Origin: Cylicocyclus nassatus
Lineage: Eukaryota > Nematoda > Chromadorea > Rhabditida > Strongylidae
Direction of reading: 5' to 3'
Length of the DNA stretch: 64,000 nucleotides
Assembly (NCBI GenBank): GCA_958299035.1
Contig: CATQJL010000223.1
Location: 68,796,006 to 68,860,005, forward strand
The position numbers were made by a program, and so were the translations under genes. Positions within the stretch are counted from its first letter, which is position 1. Each line of letters opens with the position of its first letter. Of this stretch, positions 22,855 through 34,550 are shown one piece after another. The notes beneath the pieces are model-generated. The model saw only the letters and a program-made list of their open reading frames with translations, made no database searches and was not told the origin of the DNA.

Positions 22855-24897
22855 TACTATCTATAAAGCGCTAGCACCCCCCATGTGAGTCAGCATGTAT
22901 GTCTGTTCCGCGATTGTTTACCACTAATGGCAACGCGCCCGGCAGCCAAAATGAGTCGCGCTGATGACGTCATACAATGCTGCCTCCAGAGTTTTCGGCT
23001 ATGCTCTTCATCGATGTTTACGAGTTGGCACCAAAAGCAGCGAAATTAACACCACTTGAACTGTCACGACTGAATTGATTGAACGCTTCCACCGACTGTA
23101 ATAGCTTCACTTCGAAAGTCATCAAGGGTTGGTCCATTCGTTTGTATATTATCTCATCGCCATTACGTTCTTTTTTTGGCATCTCGCTTCTCTTTTTCTA
23201 TTATGGAGCGTTTGAATTGAAGTGCAGCATAAGTTTTTCGAAAAAAGTCAGGTATTTTAGTAAAATACTGCAGTCTTCCACAGTTCATTTCTCGAGTGCT
23301 TAGTATGTTTCCTCACCGTAAAACAGTTGCACCAAACCTTCAATCATTCTGTTCTCCTAAATTTTCTGCTAACATATCTCAGCAAGAAGAAGTTCTCAAT
23401 GAAGGCTTAGTGAACGTTGTTATCCCAGATAAACTGCACTAAATCTGTTTTTGAAGGTTTCTCGCAAACTTTATTTTGACATTCTCTGTCTACGATTTTT
23501 TCTGGATGAGCACTTTTTTGAAATGCCTTCACCACGCAGTTCTTTAGACGGCTTCTTCTCAACCTACATCCAAAGATGTTTGTCAAAGTTGACGAACTTC
23601 GAAGCTCCGACTCCACTGGGTTGAAATCTCAATACTGTGTGAACCTTTTGGATAGTTGCCAACAATTGTACGAAGCATCTTTGTTCATCTATCTTTCCAG
23701 ACAAATACAGCGTAATCATGCAAATTATCTTGAAACTCGATAAAAGCTGGATGCAAAAGCCTACTTCAGCTAGAAAACAGTAAACTCTAAGTAAACCTCT
23801 TACAAATTCCCGAGTTTTGCTTCAAACATCAAAAATTCGTGGAGTAATTAAAAGAACGTCAGTGCGATCGTATCTGATTTTATTAGGATTAGTACTGTAT
23901 GAATCTGTCGTTAGTATCTCAGCTACGAATAAGAGACAAGGTGGCATGCAAGTTGGTTTTACGTAAACTAAAGCACGCGAACGAGTTTTGACAGTAAAAT
24001 TCCTTGAAGTAGAAGAGGAATTGTGACTCTCTCAAAAAGAATATTTTTGAAGAGATAGAGTGTTCAAATTTGAAAAGCTCTAGATTTGGTGGTTCCGATG
24101 TCAGCATTATATTTTCAAGAATATCAATTCGAAAAATCCAATTTCGGAAAGAGTCTGATCAAAGCTTTTGGGTGGAGGTTCTAAGGCAGTTTGCAGGGTC
24201 ACCAATGTGGGAAACAGGGCCCCGGGTGGGAAGAGTGCACATGGCTGGGATTGCTTTGTCGGATTTGGGACGCGCTTCAGTCACCAAAATTTTTTTACTT
24301 AGGTTTTTAAGTGTGGAAGTTTGGGAACATCCGAGAATGTAGAATGGAGAACTCAGGCTAAGTCTGTCTCAATCGTGATCAGGCTGAACATTTCCAATAA
24401 GGCAGATTTGGGGGCAACTTTCAAAGCGTGAGTTAGAACTGAAGAGTGTGAGAATGCGAGAAGAATCGGTACTTCAGGAAACTTGATTAAGAAGCTACTG
24501 GGTGAAAAGGAGTGGAGGAGGGGGGGAGGGAATCCTCGAAAGACTAAGATAGCAAAACGCAAGATTATACAAGATTCGAGTATCTGTAAATTAAGTATCT
24601 GTAAATTCGTGTCTTTGCGAGCAAAGGAAGTGGCGGTGCGGTTAGAAAAGAAGCTGGGAGGGGAGCATTCATGATCCTGTTGCTAATTTTGATAAAAAAT
24701 TTTCGGAACTTTCGAAAGCAGGAAAGATCAGTGACTTGGACAACTTCTGGGCCCTTACTGTTCAAATCCGTGCCATAGTTTCGGAGAGGAAAAGACTCGC
24801 TCCAAATCTTCAAAGGTTCCAAAGATAAGCTTCAGTCACGTTCTCACTTCACACACACAGCCAGTCCAAAGCGCCGCGAAGCGGCGCTTTGGACTGG
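22855..24897 (+). mobile_element. Non-autonomous Helitron derivative, ~2.0 kb
   Basis: The 5' end ACTATCTATAAAGCG with GCACCCCC is shared with 24898 and 25834. The 3' end is a 17-bp-stem hairpin identical to that at 34497-34533. Internal sequence at 23215-23525 aligns with 26500-26830 of the autonomous Helitron, for example CATAAGTTTTTC and CTTAGTATGTTTCC. There is no Rep or helicase, so it would depend on the neighbour's enzyme. Short ORFs inside are not supported. Confidence 0.75.
24861..24897 (+). terminator. Helitron 3'-terminal hairpin
   Basis: CCAGTCCAAAGCGCCGC, loop GAA, then the perfect inverse. Identical to 34497-34533. Such hairpins mark the rolling-circle termination site of Helitrons. 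Here the 5' end of the next Helitron starts immediately after it. Confidence 0.8.
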
Positions 24898-25833
24898 TAC
24901 TATATATAAAGCGCAAGCACCCCCATCTGACGTCGTCAGTCGGGCCAGAGGTGTAAACATGTATGTCGTTTTGCGCCGGTGCGAGCGTACCGAGCTGATG
25001 ACTCACAATGGTAGTGATGGCTGTCTTGGACGATGTTGATCAAATGGCATAACCCAAAGAGCGATCACAATGGTAGTGATGCCTGTCTTAGACGATGTTG
25101 ATCAAATGGCATAACCCAAAGAGCGATCACAATGGTAGTGATGCCTGTCTTGGACGATGTTGATCAAATGGCATAACCCAAAGAGCGATCACAGTGGTAG
25201 TGATGCCTGTCTTAGACGATGTTGATCAAATGGCATAACCCAAAAAGCGATCACAATGGTAGTGATGCCTGTCTTAGACGATGTTGATCAAATGGCATAA
25301 CCCAAAGAGCGATCACAATGGTAGTGATGCCTGTCTTGGACGATGTTGATCAAATGGCATTACCCAAAGAGCGATCACAATGGTAGTGATGCCTGTCTTG
25401 GACGATGTTGATCAAATGGCATAACCCAAAGAGCGATCACAGTGGTAGTGATGCCTGTCTTAGACGATGTTGATCAAATGGCATAACCCAAAGAGCGATC
25501 ACAATGGTAGTGATGCCTGTCTTAGACGATGTTGATCAAATGGCATAACCCAAAGAGCGATCACAATGGTGGTGATGCCTGTCTTAGACGATGTTGATCA
25601 AATGGCATAACCCAAAAAGCGATCACAATGGTAGTGATGCCTGTCTTAGACGATGTTGATCAAATGGCATAACCCAAAGAGCGATCACAATGGTAGTGAT
25701 GCCTGTCTTGGACGATGTTGATCAAATGGCATAACCCAAAGAGCGATCACAATGGTAGTGATGCCTGTCTTAACTTAAATTAACTATTTAAAACCTTGGT
25801 TCTTTGGGAATGGTTTATGCAATTTTAAGACGC
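24898..25833 (+). mobile_element. Second Helitron 5' end with tandem array
   Basis: The start TACTATATATAAAGCGCAAG and the next ~105 bp match 25831-25940 closely. The 62-bp array then follows. No 3' hairpin occurs before the next 5' end at 25834, so this is either a truncated Helitron or the true start of the autonomous one with an internally duplicated 5' end. Confidence 0.7.
25004..25772 (+). repeat. 62-bp tandem array, about 12.4 copies
   Basis: Units beginning CACAATGGTAGTGATGCCTG start every 62 bp from 25004 to 25748 and differ mainly at A/G sites (CTTAGACG or CTTGGACG). Two diverged units recur at 25938-26056 after the next Helitron 5' end. This is a minisatellite inside the Helitron 5' region. 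Spacers do not vary, so it is not a CRISPR array. Confidence 0.95.
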
Positions 25834-27638
25834 ATATATATAAAGCGGAAGCACCCCCATCTGACGTCATCAGTCGCGCCAGAGGTGTAAACATGTATGT
25901 CGTTTTGTGCCGGTGCGAGCGTACCGAGCTGATGACTCACAATGGTAGTGATCCCTGTCTTAGACGGTGTTGATCAAATGGCATAACCAAAGATCACAGT
26001 GGTAGTGATGCCTGTTTTAGACGATGTTGATCAAATGGCATGACCCAAAAAGCGAATCACTAGACAAGCTAATTTTCGTATAGTTCGAATCGCTTCGACA
26101 CTTACAAAAGCAACTCAACTTTCATTGAATTGGAACAGGTTGGTTTACAATTTTACTTAGATCATTTTCATTATATTCCTTCAACATTACTTATTACTCA
26201 AATATAATTTTATCGTTTTTAATTTATCCATCCTTTGACTAAAAGCTCGAATTTCCAAATTTCATATAGGAGACAGTTAGCTTTTTCAGTCCATACTAAC
26301 TTGCAAAAAACATCTTATTGTGATCTTAAGATGTTTGACTGTCGCTGATGATTCCTGAATGAATAAAAAATTTTATTTCTCAAGCCTCTGATATGAGTAC
26401 GAACTCTTTTAAGATTTCCATCAGATGACTAGCATTTTTCAAGTCACAACAAGCGGCGCTGAATTTATTGTTAGAAGATCTATTTTGTCTTTCTTTTGAC
26501 AGTGCACCATAAGTTTTTCAAAAAGTTGCAGATTTCAGCAGAACTTTGTTGTCTCTCATATTTCATTTTCAGTGCTCAGTATGTTTCCTTATTGTGGAAG
26601 AGTTTAGCCAAATCTTTGTTCGATGGATTTACTTTGTTTTTCAAATTTTTTCGTCACATGCCTCACCAAGAAAGTTGAACTTTTCCAAATATTTTCTATG
26701 AAATGCTTAGTAGATATATTTATCGCAGACAAATTGCACTAAATTGGTTTTTGGAAGTCACTCGAAAATACCGTTACTTCTTCGGACAGTCTCTATCAAT
26801 AATTTTTATAACTGAGCACTTCGTTTGGAATGCGGGTGTCATTCAAACAAAAATTGTCAGTGTTTCAGCGTGAGAGTTGCAATTTTTCGAATTTCGAATG
26901 CAAAGTTTTTTTTTCAAAGAAATTGCGAAAACCGTTTTTGTTGACTCTTTACCGTTCTGCTTCCCTTTTTCAAAAGCAGTCTTTATTAATGTAATTCTGG
27001 ATAAGCGCTTCATAAGACATCATTCCTAATGTATGTTACAGAGATGTATTTACGAGATCAGGAATAATAATTTTCCGTTATTTGTCAAACGCACAGTAGT
27101 AGTTATAAAAAAAAGACTGCTCAAAATCTGTTAAACAATTCTCACATTGCCGACACATTTCACAGACATTATCCGTGCCGCAAATGTCTACTACCCAAAA
27201 CAAGTTAAAAAAGTGCATTTTACTTCATCATAGTTTTTACTGTGCGCCTAAAAAGTCGAAAAATCGCGTTTAAAAAAAATTATTGCATGCTATTTGAACT
27301 GATTTTGTGAGTATACGCTGTATATATAGCTTGATTTTCTCTACAGTCAAATAAACATTCTTCTTTCCAATGTTTTCAAGGTTCTCTGTTAATGCCCTTT
27401 GTAAAAAACTGAGAATATTCCAACCATCCCAGCTTTCCATGCGTCATATGCCCTTCAAATTTGAATATTTGCTTTCGCAAATTTGCATTTCTTTGCATCA
27501 ACAAAAAACGTTTTTATAATGTTGCGCTCCAATCCGTTCTGATATTTACGCACGTTCTCACAAAAAAGCCCGACAGGTAAGATACCAGCTGATACAAGCT
27601 GCCTTACGAAATTTATAACTCTAAAGGCTACTGAATGC

Positions 27639-27771
27639 CGAAGGCGCAGAAGATTATTAGTTGGGCGGGCGCGAACGCGGCGCGCGTTTATCTTTACCGT
27701 TGTGAATCGTGCGCCTCATGCGCTCTGCGCCTATTAGAGCCGCGTTCGCGCCCAAAGATACTGCGCCTTCG
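27639..27771. promoter_or_regulatory. GC-rich interrupted inverted repeat upstream of the Helitron gene
   Basis: CGAAGGCGCAG and GGGCGCGAACGCGGC on the left are inverted as GCCGCGTTCGCGCCC and CTGCGCCTTCG on the right. It ends ~14 bp before the TATA box, in otherwise AT-rich DNA. A promoter or replication-control role is inferred from position only. Confidence 0.55.
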
Positions 27772-27784
27772 TCGTGCAACAGCC

Positions 27785-27792
27785 TATAAAAG
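27785..27792 (+). promoter_or_regulatory. TATA box of the Helitron gene
   Basis: TATAAAAG lies about 63 bp before the ATG at 27848, just after the GC-rich inverted repeat. Spacing would place transcription start near 27815-27820. Confidence 0.5.
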
Positions 27793-27847
27793 CTTGCATT
27801 GCAGTACTACTGAATAGTATCCCGTGACAGCAATTCGACCACACGTT

Positions 27848-30800
27848 ATGGAAAACATAATTGCAGCGCAGGTATGACACTTTTAGAAAAATTCGAAATA
27901 ATTGCGGGTTATGCATTTTCGGGGCTTCCGAAATTCCGGGAAACTTTCAGGGAACTCTTTCAAGTCAACCTTCTGAATCTGCCACTATGTCTACAAGTAG
28001 TATGACAAATCAGGTTCTGTTATTTTATGATCAGGATTTTCTTCCGAGATATCAATGTAACAGACTTCAGACACAAGCTTCACACTATAGCAAGGCCACT
28101 AAAAATTCTACAATGCTTCCACTGCCCAGTAATGATTTCATACAAAACGACCTTCGCGCCTGCTTGGCTGAGCAGGTAAAATTCATGGCAACTAATAATA
28201 AATATAAATGTTCGCAGCGATAAGTTCTAGACGGATTCACAGCAGCAGGTGGATGGAAGCAATGCCACAACTTCAATTTTGGAAGCTTCGAAAAAGCATT
28301 CAAATCTTTTTTCAACAAAAGCTGAAAAGGATGCACACAGAAGATCTACGGAAACCCAAGTTGCGCACGACCTACGTGTTGCTGTTGAAGTAGAACGAGC
28401 AAATTTGAGGAAATCCAACGAAACTGAAAGCGAGCGCAAACTACGTCTCTCAGTCAATGCAGAGAGGACCAAATTAAGGAGGTCTGCTGAAACCGAAGAG
28501 AGCAGAGCCGACCGTCTCGCTAATGCTGCAAGAATTAGGAAAATAAGGGCAGCTGCTGCTATAGAGAAGCGAGTACTGCGATCACATACGCGAGTAGATG
28601 AGATGCAAGCACAGCCTGCGCCGGCATCTCATGGAAACACTGAACAAAATCCTCGGAAGCGTCCTCGATCACAGCAATTAGCAGAAGATGATTGCGTTCC
28701 GAGTACTTCCATTCTAGATAATTCCGAACTCGTGGTTAGTTCACATTTCAGAAAGTTTCGACTACAACATGTAATTTTTTTTAGGAAAACGTTCCGGATG
28801 CAACTTCTTCATGTTTCTCCAGCAATATATCTATAGAGGAAATGGCAGATGAAGTTTCAAAAACGAAAAATTGGTTGAAGCCTTTACGTTTTGGATTCAG
28901 AGCGTAACATCGTTTGAGCAGCAAGAGAATACTAGCGCAATCCGCAACCAACTTATACTGAAAACCTCACAGATAGAAAGTGAATCGAATTCTAACAACC
29001 ATGAAGTAATAATTAACTTTTTTTTTCAAATTGGTTTTGATGAGCTTTTTATGTTTGTGAGTGTAACAAACTCAGATATCTCAAGTCTACTTTTTTAAGA
29101 GCATCTTTGTGAGAACTCCAGCGATTGCGTCCACTGTATTCTTGAAGGATTTGACTGCGCAGGTATACAGCAGCAAGACCTCTTCAGAAAAGTTCAAGTG
29201 CTGCGCTTAATCCACGTTTTTTACAGGTCCCTCGCGCACTGGAAATAAACTTGAATGACGTAGATGAAAATAGTCTCAATTTCACATTTCACCGAAGTCC
29301 AGTAAGACGGCACGAAGATTGCGAGGTTATATCACTTCCCAGTGAGATCTCTTCGACTACGTACGGAACCGAGGTGAGCTTGGGTTATGCACATGTTTTG
29401 AGTTAAATTACTTAGTATTTTAAGTATCCTCCCCCAAGAACTGCGATCAGTGAGTCTTTGAACACAGCTACAGATCAGTCTGCGATTCAGGTCAGGTTAT
29501 ATGAACCGTTGTGCTTAATGAGTAAAGCAATGTTTTAGATGAGATTAGCTCGAGGTAATGAGCAGCGCCGGCTCAGATCGCCTCCAAACTTCGGCATAGC
29601 TTTGACTGGGATTAACATAGAGGAAAACTACTTAGGAGTTTACAACGTGAGCTGCAGTCACTGCGCAGCTCTCTATTTTCCTGGCGAGGCTAAACCTAGG
29701 AACGGTTGCTTCAATATGTGCTGCAATTTCGGAAACATCTCTTTGGATTTTTTTTCAAACTTCCCGGAGCTCTTCCTTTCCCTCTACACCGGAACGAGTG
29801 ATCTCTCGAAAAACTTCCGTATGCATATTCGGTCCTATAATAGTGCCCTTGCCATGGCTTCAATGGGTGCTCAAGTGGACACTCCTCGTGGCTTCGGACC
29901 TTACTGCTACCGAATTCACGGCCAAGTATACCATTACGTCGGTCCCGCAAGACCAGAAAAAGGACTTCGTCCACTTTCGGCGGCCGCAGCGTCCGTGTCT
30001 AGTATGTATATTTGTCCATTCGGACAAATATACATACTAGACACGGACGCTGCGGCCGCCGAAAGAATTGGAAACCCAGCTAATGCAAATTGTAATGCAA
30101 CTGTGATGCAACAATTAACATCGTGGTTGCACTCCCATAACAGTTATGCTGCTTCATTCAAAATGATGGGAGATGTGGCTGCGGAAGAAGAACAACGAGC
30201 TGTCATTGAAAAGAGGCAAACACCTACAATTCGCATGGTTTTTGATGACAGCGGTAGTCTGGATTGTCGTCGCTACAATGTCCCCGCCTCAAGCGAGATC
30301 GCTGTTGTCTACGTAGGTGAAGACAACGATGTTCCGGCAAGTCGCTCTCTAGCAATTCATTACAGAAGAGGCGGTTTGCAGAAAATTCGAGACATTGACG
30401 GTTGCTGCGATCCCCTAACTTACCCCTTGATATTTCCTAGAGGAGGACAGGGGTGGCATGTTGACTTGAAGAAGAATCCGAGTACGCGCATCCGAATAAG
30501 ATTAACTCAGCGAGAGTTTTACTCAAACTTGCTTGCAGTGCGCCGGTCTTTCAACCCACTTCATTTTGCTGGAAAGCTTATGCAGCAGTTTGTCGTTGAC
30601 GCATATGTGAAGATTGAACAAAATAGACTAAATTATGCCCGAACACATCAGACGGAACTTCGAGTCGACAGCTACAAAGGGCTTATGGATCACTTGGCTA
30701 GAGATGACACAGATGGGCCACCAGGTCAGCGGATAATCCTACCGTCTTCATTTCAAGGCAGCCTCCGCGCTATGCATCAGGCTTATCAAGACGCGATGGC

Positions 30801-33720
30801 CATTGTGGCAAAATATGGAAAGCCGGACTATTTCTTAACATTTACTTGCAATCCTAAATGGAAAGAGATAACTGAAAATCTGCATCCTGGCCAATGTTCC
30901 TCCGATCGACCTGATTTGGTAACTCGCGTGTTCAATCGGAAATTGGAAGTTCTGCAAGATCATTTATTCGAGAAGAAGGTCTTAGGGCGTGTGGCAGCTT
31001 ATGTTGGGATCGTAGAGTGGCAAAAACGAGGTCTACCTCATTGCCATATGCTTCTCATTATGGCCGCAGATTCGAAACCAAGGACCAGCGAGAATGTCGA
31101 TGCAGCAGTTCAGGCGTGTCTTCCAAGTGCCACGGACAGTCCCCGTCTTCTCAGCATAGTAGCAAGGAACATGATCCACCGTCGCTGTGGGACAGCCAAT
31201 TTGAATGCACCATGCATGATAAATGGGGAGTGCTCAAAACGTTTCCCAAAAGACTTTCGAGACACAACTGACGTTGATGTAAACGGTTACCCCAACTATA
31301 GAAGGCCTAATGACGGCCGCACAATAACGATTAGAGACGAAACGTTCGACAACAGGCACGTTGTGCCTTATAATCCCTATCTGTTGCTGCTTTTGAACGC
31401 TCACATAAATCTTGAGATTTGCGGTTACGTGCAAGCGGTCAAGTACCTTTATAAGTACGTATACAAAGGTCCGGATCGAGCTGCTTTACGACTGCTGCAG
31501 CAGGATCCCATCCGACGATCTGACGAAATCAGAGCTCACCTGGACGCTCGTTACGTATGCTCACCAGAAGCACTCCATCACATTTTCATGTTCGGATGCC
31601 AATTCAAATCCGCTACTGTCTACCGTCTTCCCGTACACCTTCCCGACTTCCAAATGGTGACTTTTCAATCAGGTGGAGAACGAGAAGCAGCAGAACGCGA
31701 GGCAAACAAAGACTCCATGTTAACAGCTTGGTTCAAGCTTAACATCGAATACGAGCTTATGGAAAACGAGAACATTGTATGTGATGGTGTAGATGCTCGC
31801 AATCTTTGCTACCATCAGCTGCCTGAGCACTTCACCTTTGTGAACGCACGTAAATGGAAAAGAAGGGGAAGAGGAAATCGCCAGATTGGACGCATGTATA
31901 TGGTGTCTCCTGCAGAACCAGAGAGATTCGCTTTACGTATCTTGCTCCTTCATCGAAAGAACATGCATTCTTTCGAGGACCTTCGCACTGTCGAAGGGAA
32001 TGTGCATCCCACATTTTTAGATGCAGCGAGAGCTCTGGGATTTCTGCGTGACGACTCGCATTACGAGAGCTGTTTGGAGGAAGCTACTCAATTTCAAATG
32101 CCTGCGCAATTGAGGGCGTTGTTCAGTTATATGCTGGCATTCTGTGAAATTTCTAATCCACGATACTTATACGATCGCTTCAAGGCTGATATGGCTGAAG
32201 ATTTTAGTCATGGGGGAGCTACAGCGTCTGATGCAGAAGCACTTGCGTACTACGATCTATATGATAAACTGCAAATACTGCGTTACGACCTTTCTGTCAG
32301 TATCACTCCACCTACACACATTCGACCGGTGCTAGAGGACCAAACTGACTACGCGTCTCACGAAAAGAAGGGCAGGGAAATGTATCAGTGCCTCAATCGG
32401 CAACAGAAGTCAACGGCAGACAGTATTCTAGCTTCCTTTGATTTGGATGCGCCTAAGCTACACTTTGTCGACGGTCCTGGAGGCAGTGGAAAAACCTATC
32501 TTTACAATGTCTTATATCATATGTTGAAGGGGAAACACAAGTCTATCATCTGTGTAGCGTGGACAGGAATTGCAGCAAATTTGTTACCTGAAGGCAGGAC
32601 AGCCTGCTCAACATTCAAGCTGAATATGAGATCTGGAAATCAGGAGAGCACAATGAGACGAGAAGCTAAAGAGGCCACACCTCTAAAAGAAGCAGATATA
32701 ATCATCTGGGATGAAATCAGCATGGTTTCAAAATTAGCTTTGAAGGCAGTCAGTCGTCTTTTTCAGGATCTAATGTGCAACACTGAGCATTTTGGAGGAA
32801 AAACTGTAGTCTTGGGCGGGGACTTCCGACAGGTGCTGCCTATCATAGAGCGAGGAAGGGATGCTGATATGGTTGATGCATGCGTAAAAAATAGCCAGCT
32901 CTGGGAGTTGTTTCGCATGCATAAGCTTTCAGTCAACATGAGATCCGCAGAATCTGGCTCTTCTTGGTGCAATTTTTTGATGAGAGTTGGAAATGTAGAG
33001 GCAGAAGTAGACGAAGTGGGACGAATAGAGATTCCTGCAGAAATAGTCTCTACTGGCAGTCTTATAGACGATGTTTTCGGTGATCTGTTAACAGACTTCC
33101 ACAGTTTGAGTGAGCGTGCGATTCTGGCACCTCGAAATATCGATGTACATAAAATCAATGAAGAAACTTTGGATAAACTCCCAGGACAGCTTCACGAGTA
33201 CTACAGTGTAGATGATGTGATCAGCGACGAACCGCAAAACGATTTTACCAGCGAATTTGTCAACAGTCTGACCCCAACAGGAATGCCTCCACACAAGCTA
33301 AGATTGAAAGAGGGCGCTATAGTCATGCTTTTGAGAAATCTTGATGTTCGCAATGGGTTGTGCAATGGAACAAGACTGATTGTCACACACTTTAGACGTT
33401 TCGTTCTGGGATGTAGATTTGCATCAGGAGATCGGAAAGGAGAATGGGCTTTAATACCACGTATCGACAACTATACAGACAAAGGTGTACCGTTTCGATT
33501 GAGAAGGACGCAGTTTCCTATTCGTTTGTCATTTGCAATGACAATAAATAAAGCTCAAGGCCAGAGTTTCACGAAAGTGGGTATCTCCCTTGAAACGGAA
33601 ATATTTTCACATGGACAATTATACGTCGCCTTATCGAGATGTCGAAGCAAAGAAGGAGTTAAAGTGTATAAGAAAGAGGAAAGAGTGAGGAACGTCGTGA
33701 TAAAAGCAGTCCTCAGTTAA
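27848..33720 (+). CDS. Helitron Rep-helicase, nine exons, ~1,794 aa
   Basis: Proposed exons: 27848-27871, 27951-28175, 28231-28734, 28785-28853, 28901-29005, 29100-29162, 29227-29373, 29425-29490 and 29539-33720. Every intron is GT-AG, 47-94 bp long and phase 0, and the joined frame has no stop. Exon 3 encodes an Arg/Glu-rich coiled region (LRKSNETESERKLRL) usual near the N-terminus of these proteins. In the last exon (own numbering) a Cys motif (CSHCAALYFPGEA) comes near residue 36. The Rep part has the HUH motif as PHCHMLLI (His501, His503) and the YLYKYVYKG box (Tyr636, Tyr640), which nick and join DNA. The Pif1-like helicase has Walker A GPGGSGKT (979-986), WDEIS (from 1057), GGDFRQVLP and the C-terminal TINKAQGQSF and YVALSRCRS. 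All key residues are present, so the protein could be active in the nucleus. Odd feature: a 92-bp perfect palindrome inside the last exon. The small first exons are less certain than the last. Confidence 0.85.
29974..30065. repeat. 92-bp perfect palindrome inside the Helitron ORF
   Basis: Two 44-bp perfectly complementary arms (29974-30017 and 30022-30065) are separated by ATTC. The reading frame stays open through it, giving SAAAASVSSMYI followed by the expected FGQIYILDTD segment. The right arm encodes the conserved segment, so the left arm looks like its inverted duplicate. Confidence 0.95.
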
Positions 33721-34108
33721 CGGCGTTCAAAGCTCAAAGATTAAATGCCGAAATCAAGATTGTGCCAGTTTGATTTGTTCCTTCACGATGCACAATTTTC
33801 CTGCGTGTTCATTGCAAGAAGGTCAACAGAGTCCGCAAGCAAGGTACGGCAAAACAAAGTCATTAAGTTTCATTAATTCACATTTTCCAGCAAACATGTA
33901 CGTGTACGTGCCCATGCGCAAACAAGAGAGAAAACTCAAAAACAGTGCAGGGTGGGTTTTACTGAGTTGTGGTTCAATATTTTTTTCAATTACAGTTTAT
34001 TCCGTCTACCTCATTCGCAAGCAAGATACGGAAGTCCGCAAAATCAGCGCACTTTACACGATTTGCTTCCAAACTGTAGTGTCTCTGCTCATGCAAAAAA
34101 AAAGGGAA

Positions 34109-34142
34109 AAACTCACCGCTCAGAAGAGTGCGCGGTGGGTTT
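34109..34142 (+). other. Hairpin in the Helitron 3' region
   Basis: AAACTCACCGC pairs with GCGGTGGGTTT across a 12-nt loop, about 390 bp after the stop codon. A weaker version occurs near 33930-33960. It may shape the 3' untranslated RNA; function unknown. Confidence 0.45.
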
Positions 34143-34496
34143 TGTTGATGTTGATTGATAGTATTCTCTGATTCGCTTCAAAACACAAATTGCAGGTGCT
34201 CTCGCCTACAGACTTATTCATCGTACAAGTCATATGTCTTGGTAATGTAGAATTTTCGTCTTACATTTTGTCTGCTCGAGACCAGCAACGTCGGATCACG
34301 AAAAAACACTTTGCATTAAATCTGTTCTTGAATATAACAGACGCATATTTCTGATCATCTGTCGGTTTGAAATTCTTCCACCTTGATTTCTATCTCCCAC
34401 ATCTTGTCAAAACTTACACATGCATAACTATTTAATTTCCCTATAAACACTTCTAAGGCCACAATACTTTTGACACGTCCCACTCCACACACACAA

Positions 34497-34533
34497 CCAG
34501 TCCAAAGCGCCGCGAAGCGGCGCTTTGGACTGG
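34497..34533 (+). terminator. 3'-terminal hairpin of the autonomous Helitron
   Basis: Identical to the hairpin at 24861-24897, including the CACACACA stretch just upstream. It marks the element's right end; AT-rich flank and a MITE follow. Confidence 0.85.
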
Positions 34534-34550
34534 TAATAATATATGATATA

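Larger units (their letters stand above)
25834..34533 (+). mobile_element. Autonomous Helitron, ~8.7 kb, apparently complete
   Basis: It has the 5' motif (TATATATAAAGCGGAAGCAC), a Rep-helicase gene with intact exons, and the 3' hairpin. Helitrons transpose by rolling-circle replication. The left limit could instead be 24898. Positions 26060-27630 are AT-rich non-coding leader with homology to the non-autonomous copy. Confidence 0.8.

Noticed and set aside
24994..25001. CTGATGA as a hammerhead ribozyme core (also near 25932)
   Set aside because: No GAAA core strand or matching stems were found at proper distance.
25004..25772. Regular 62-bp repeats as a possible CRISPR array
   Set aside because: There are no unique spacers; whole units repeat head to tail in a eukaryotic Helitron.
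28014..28064. Additional 51-bp intron in the Helitron exon 2
   Set aside because: It has GT-AG ends, but removing it puts the downstream sequence into a frame with an early stop.
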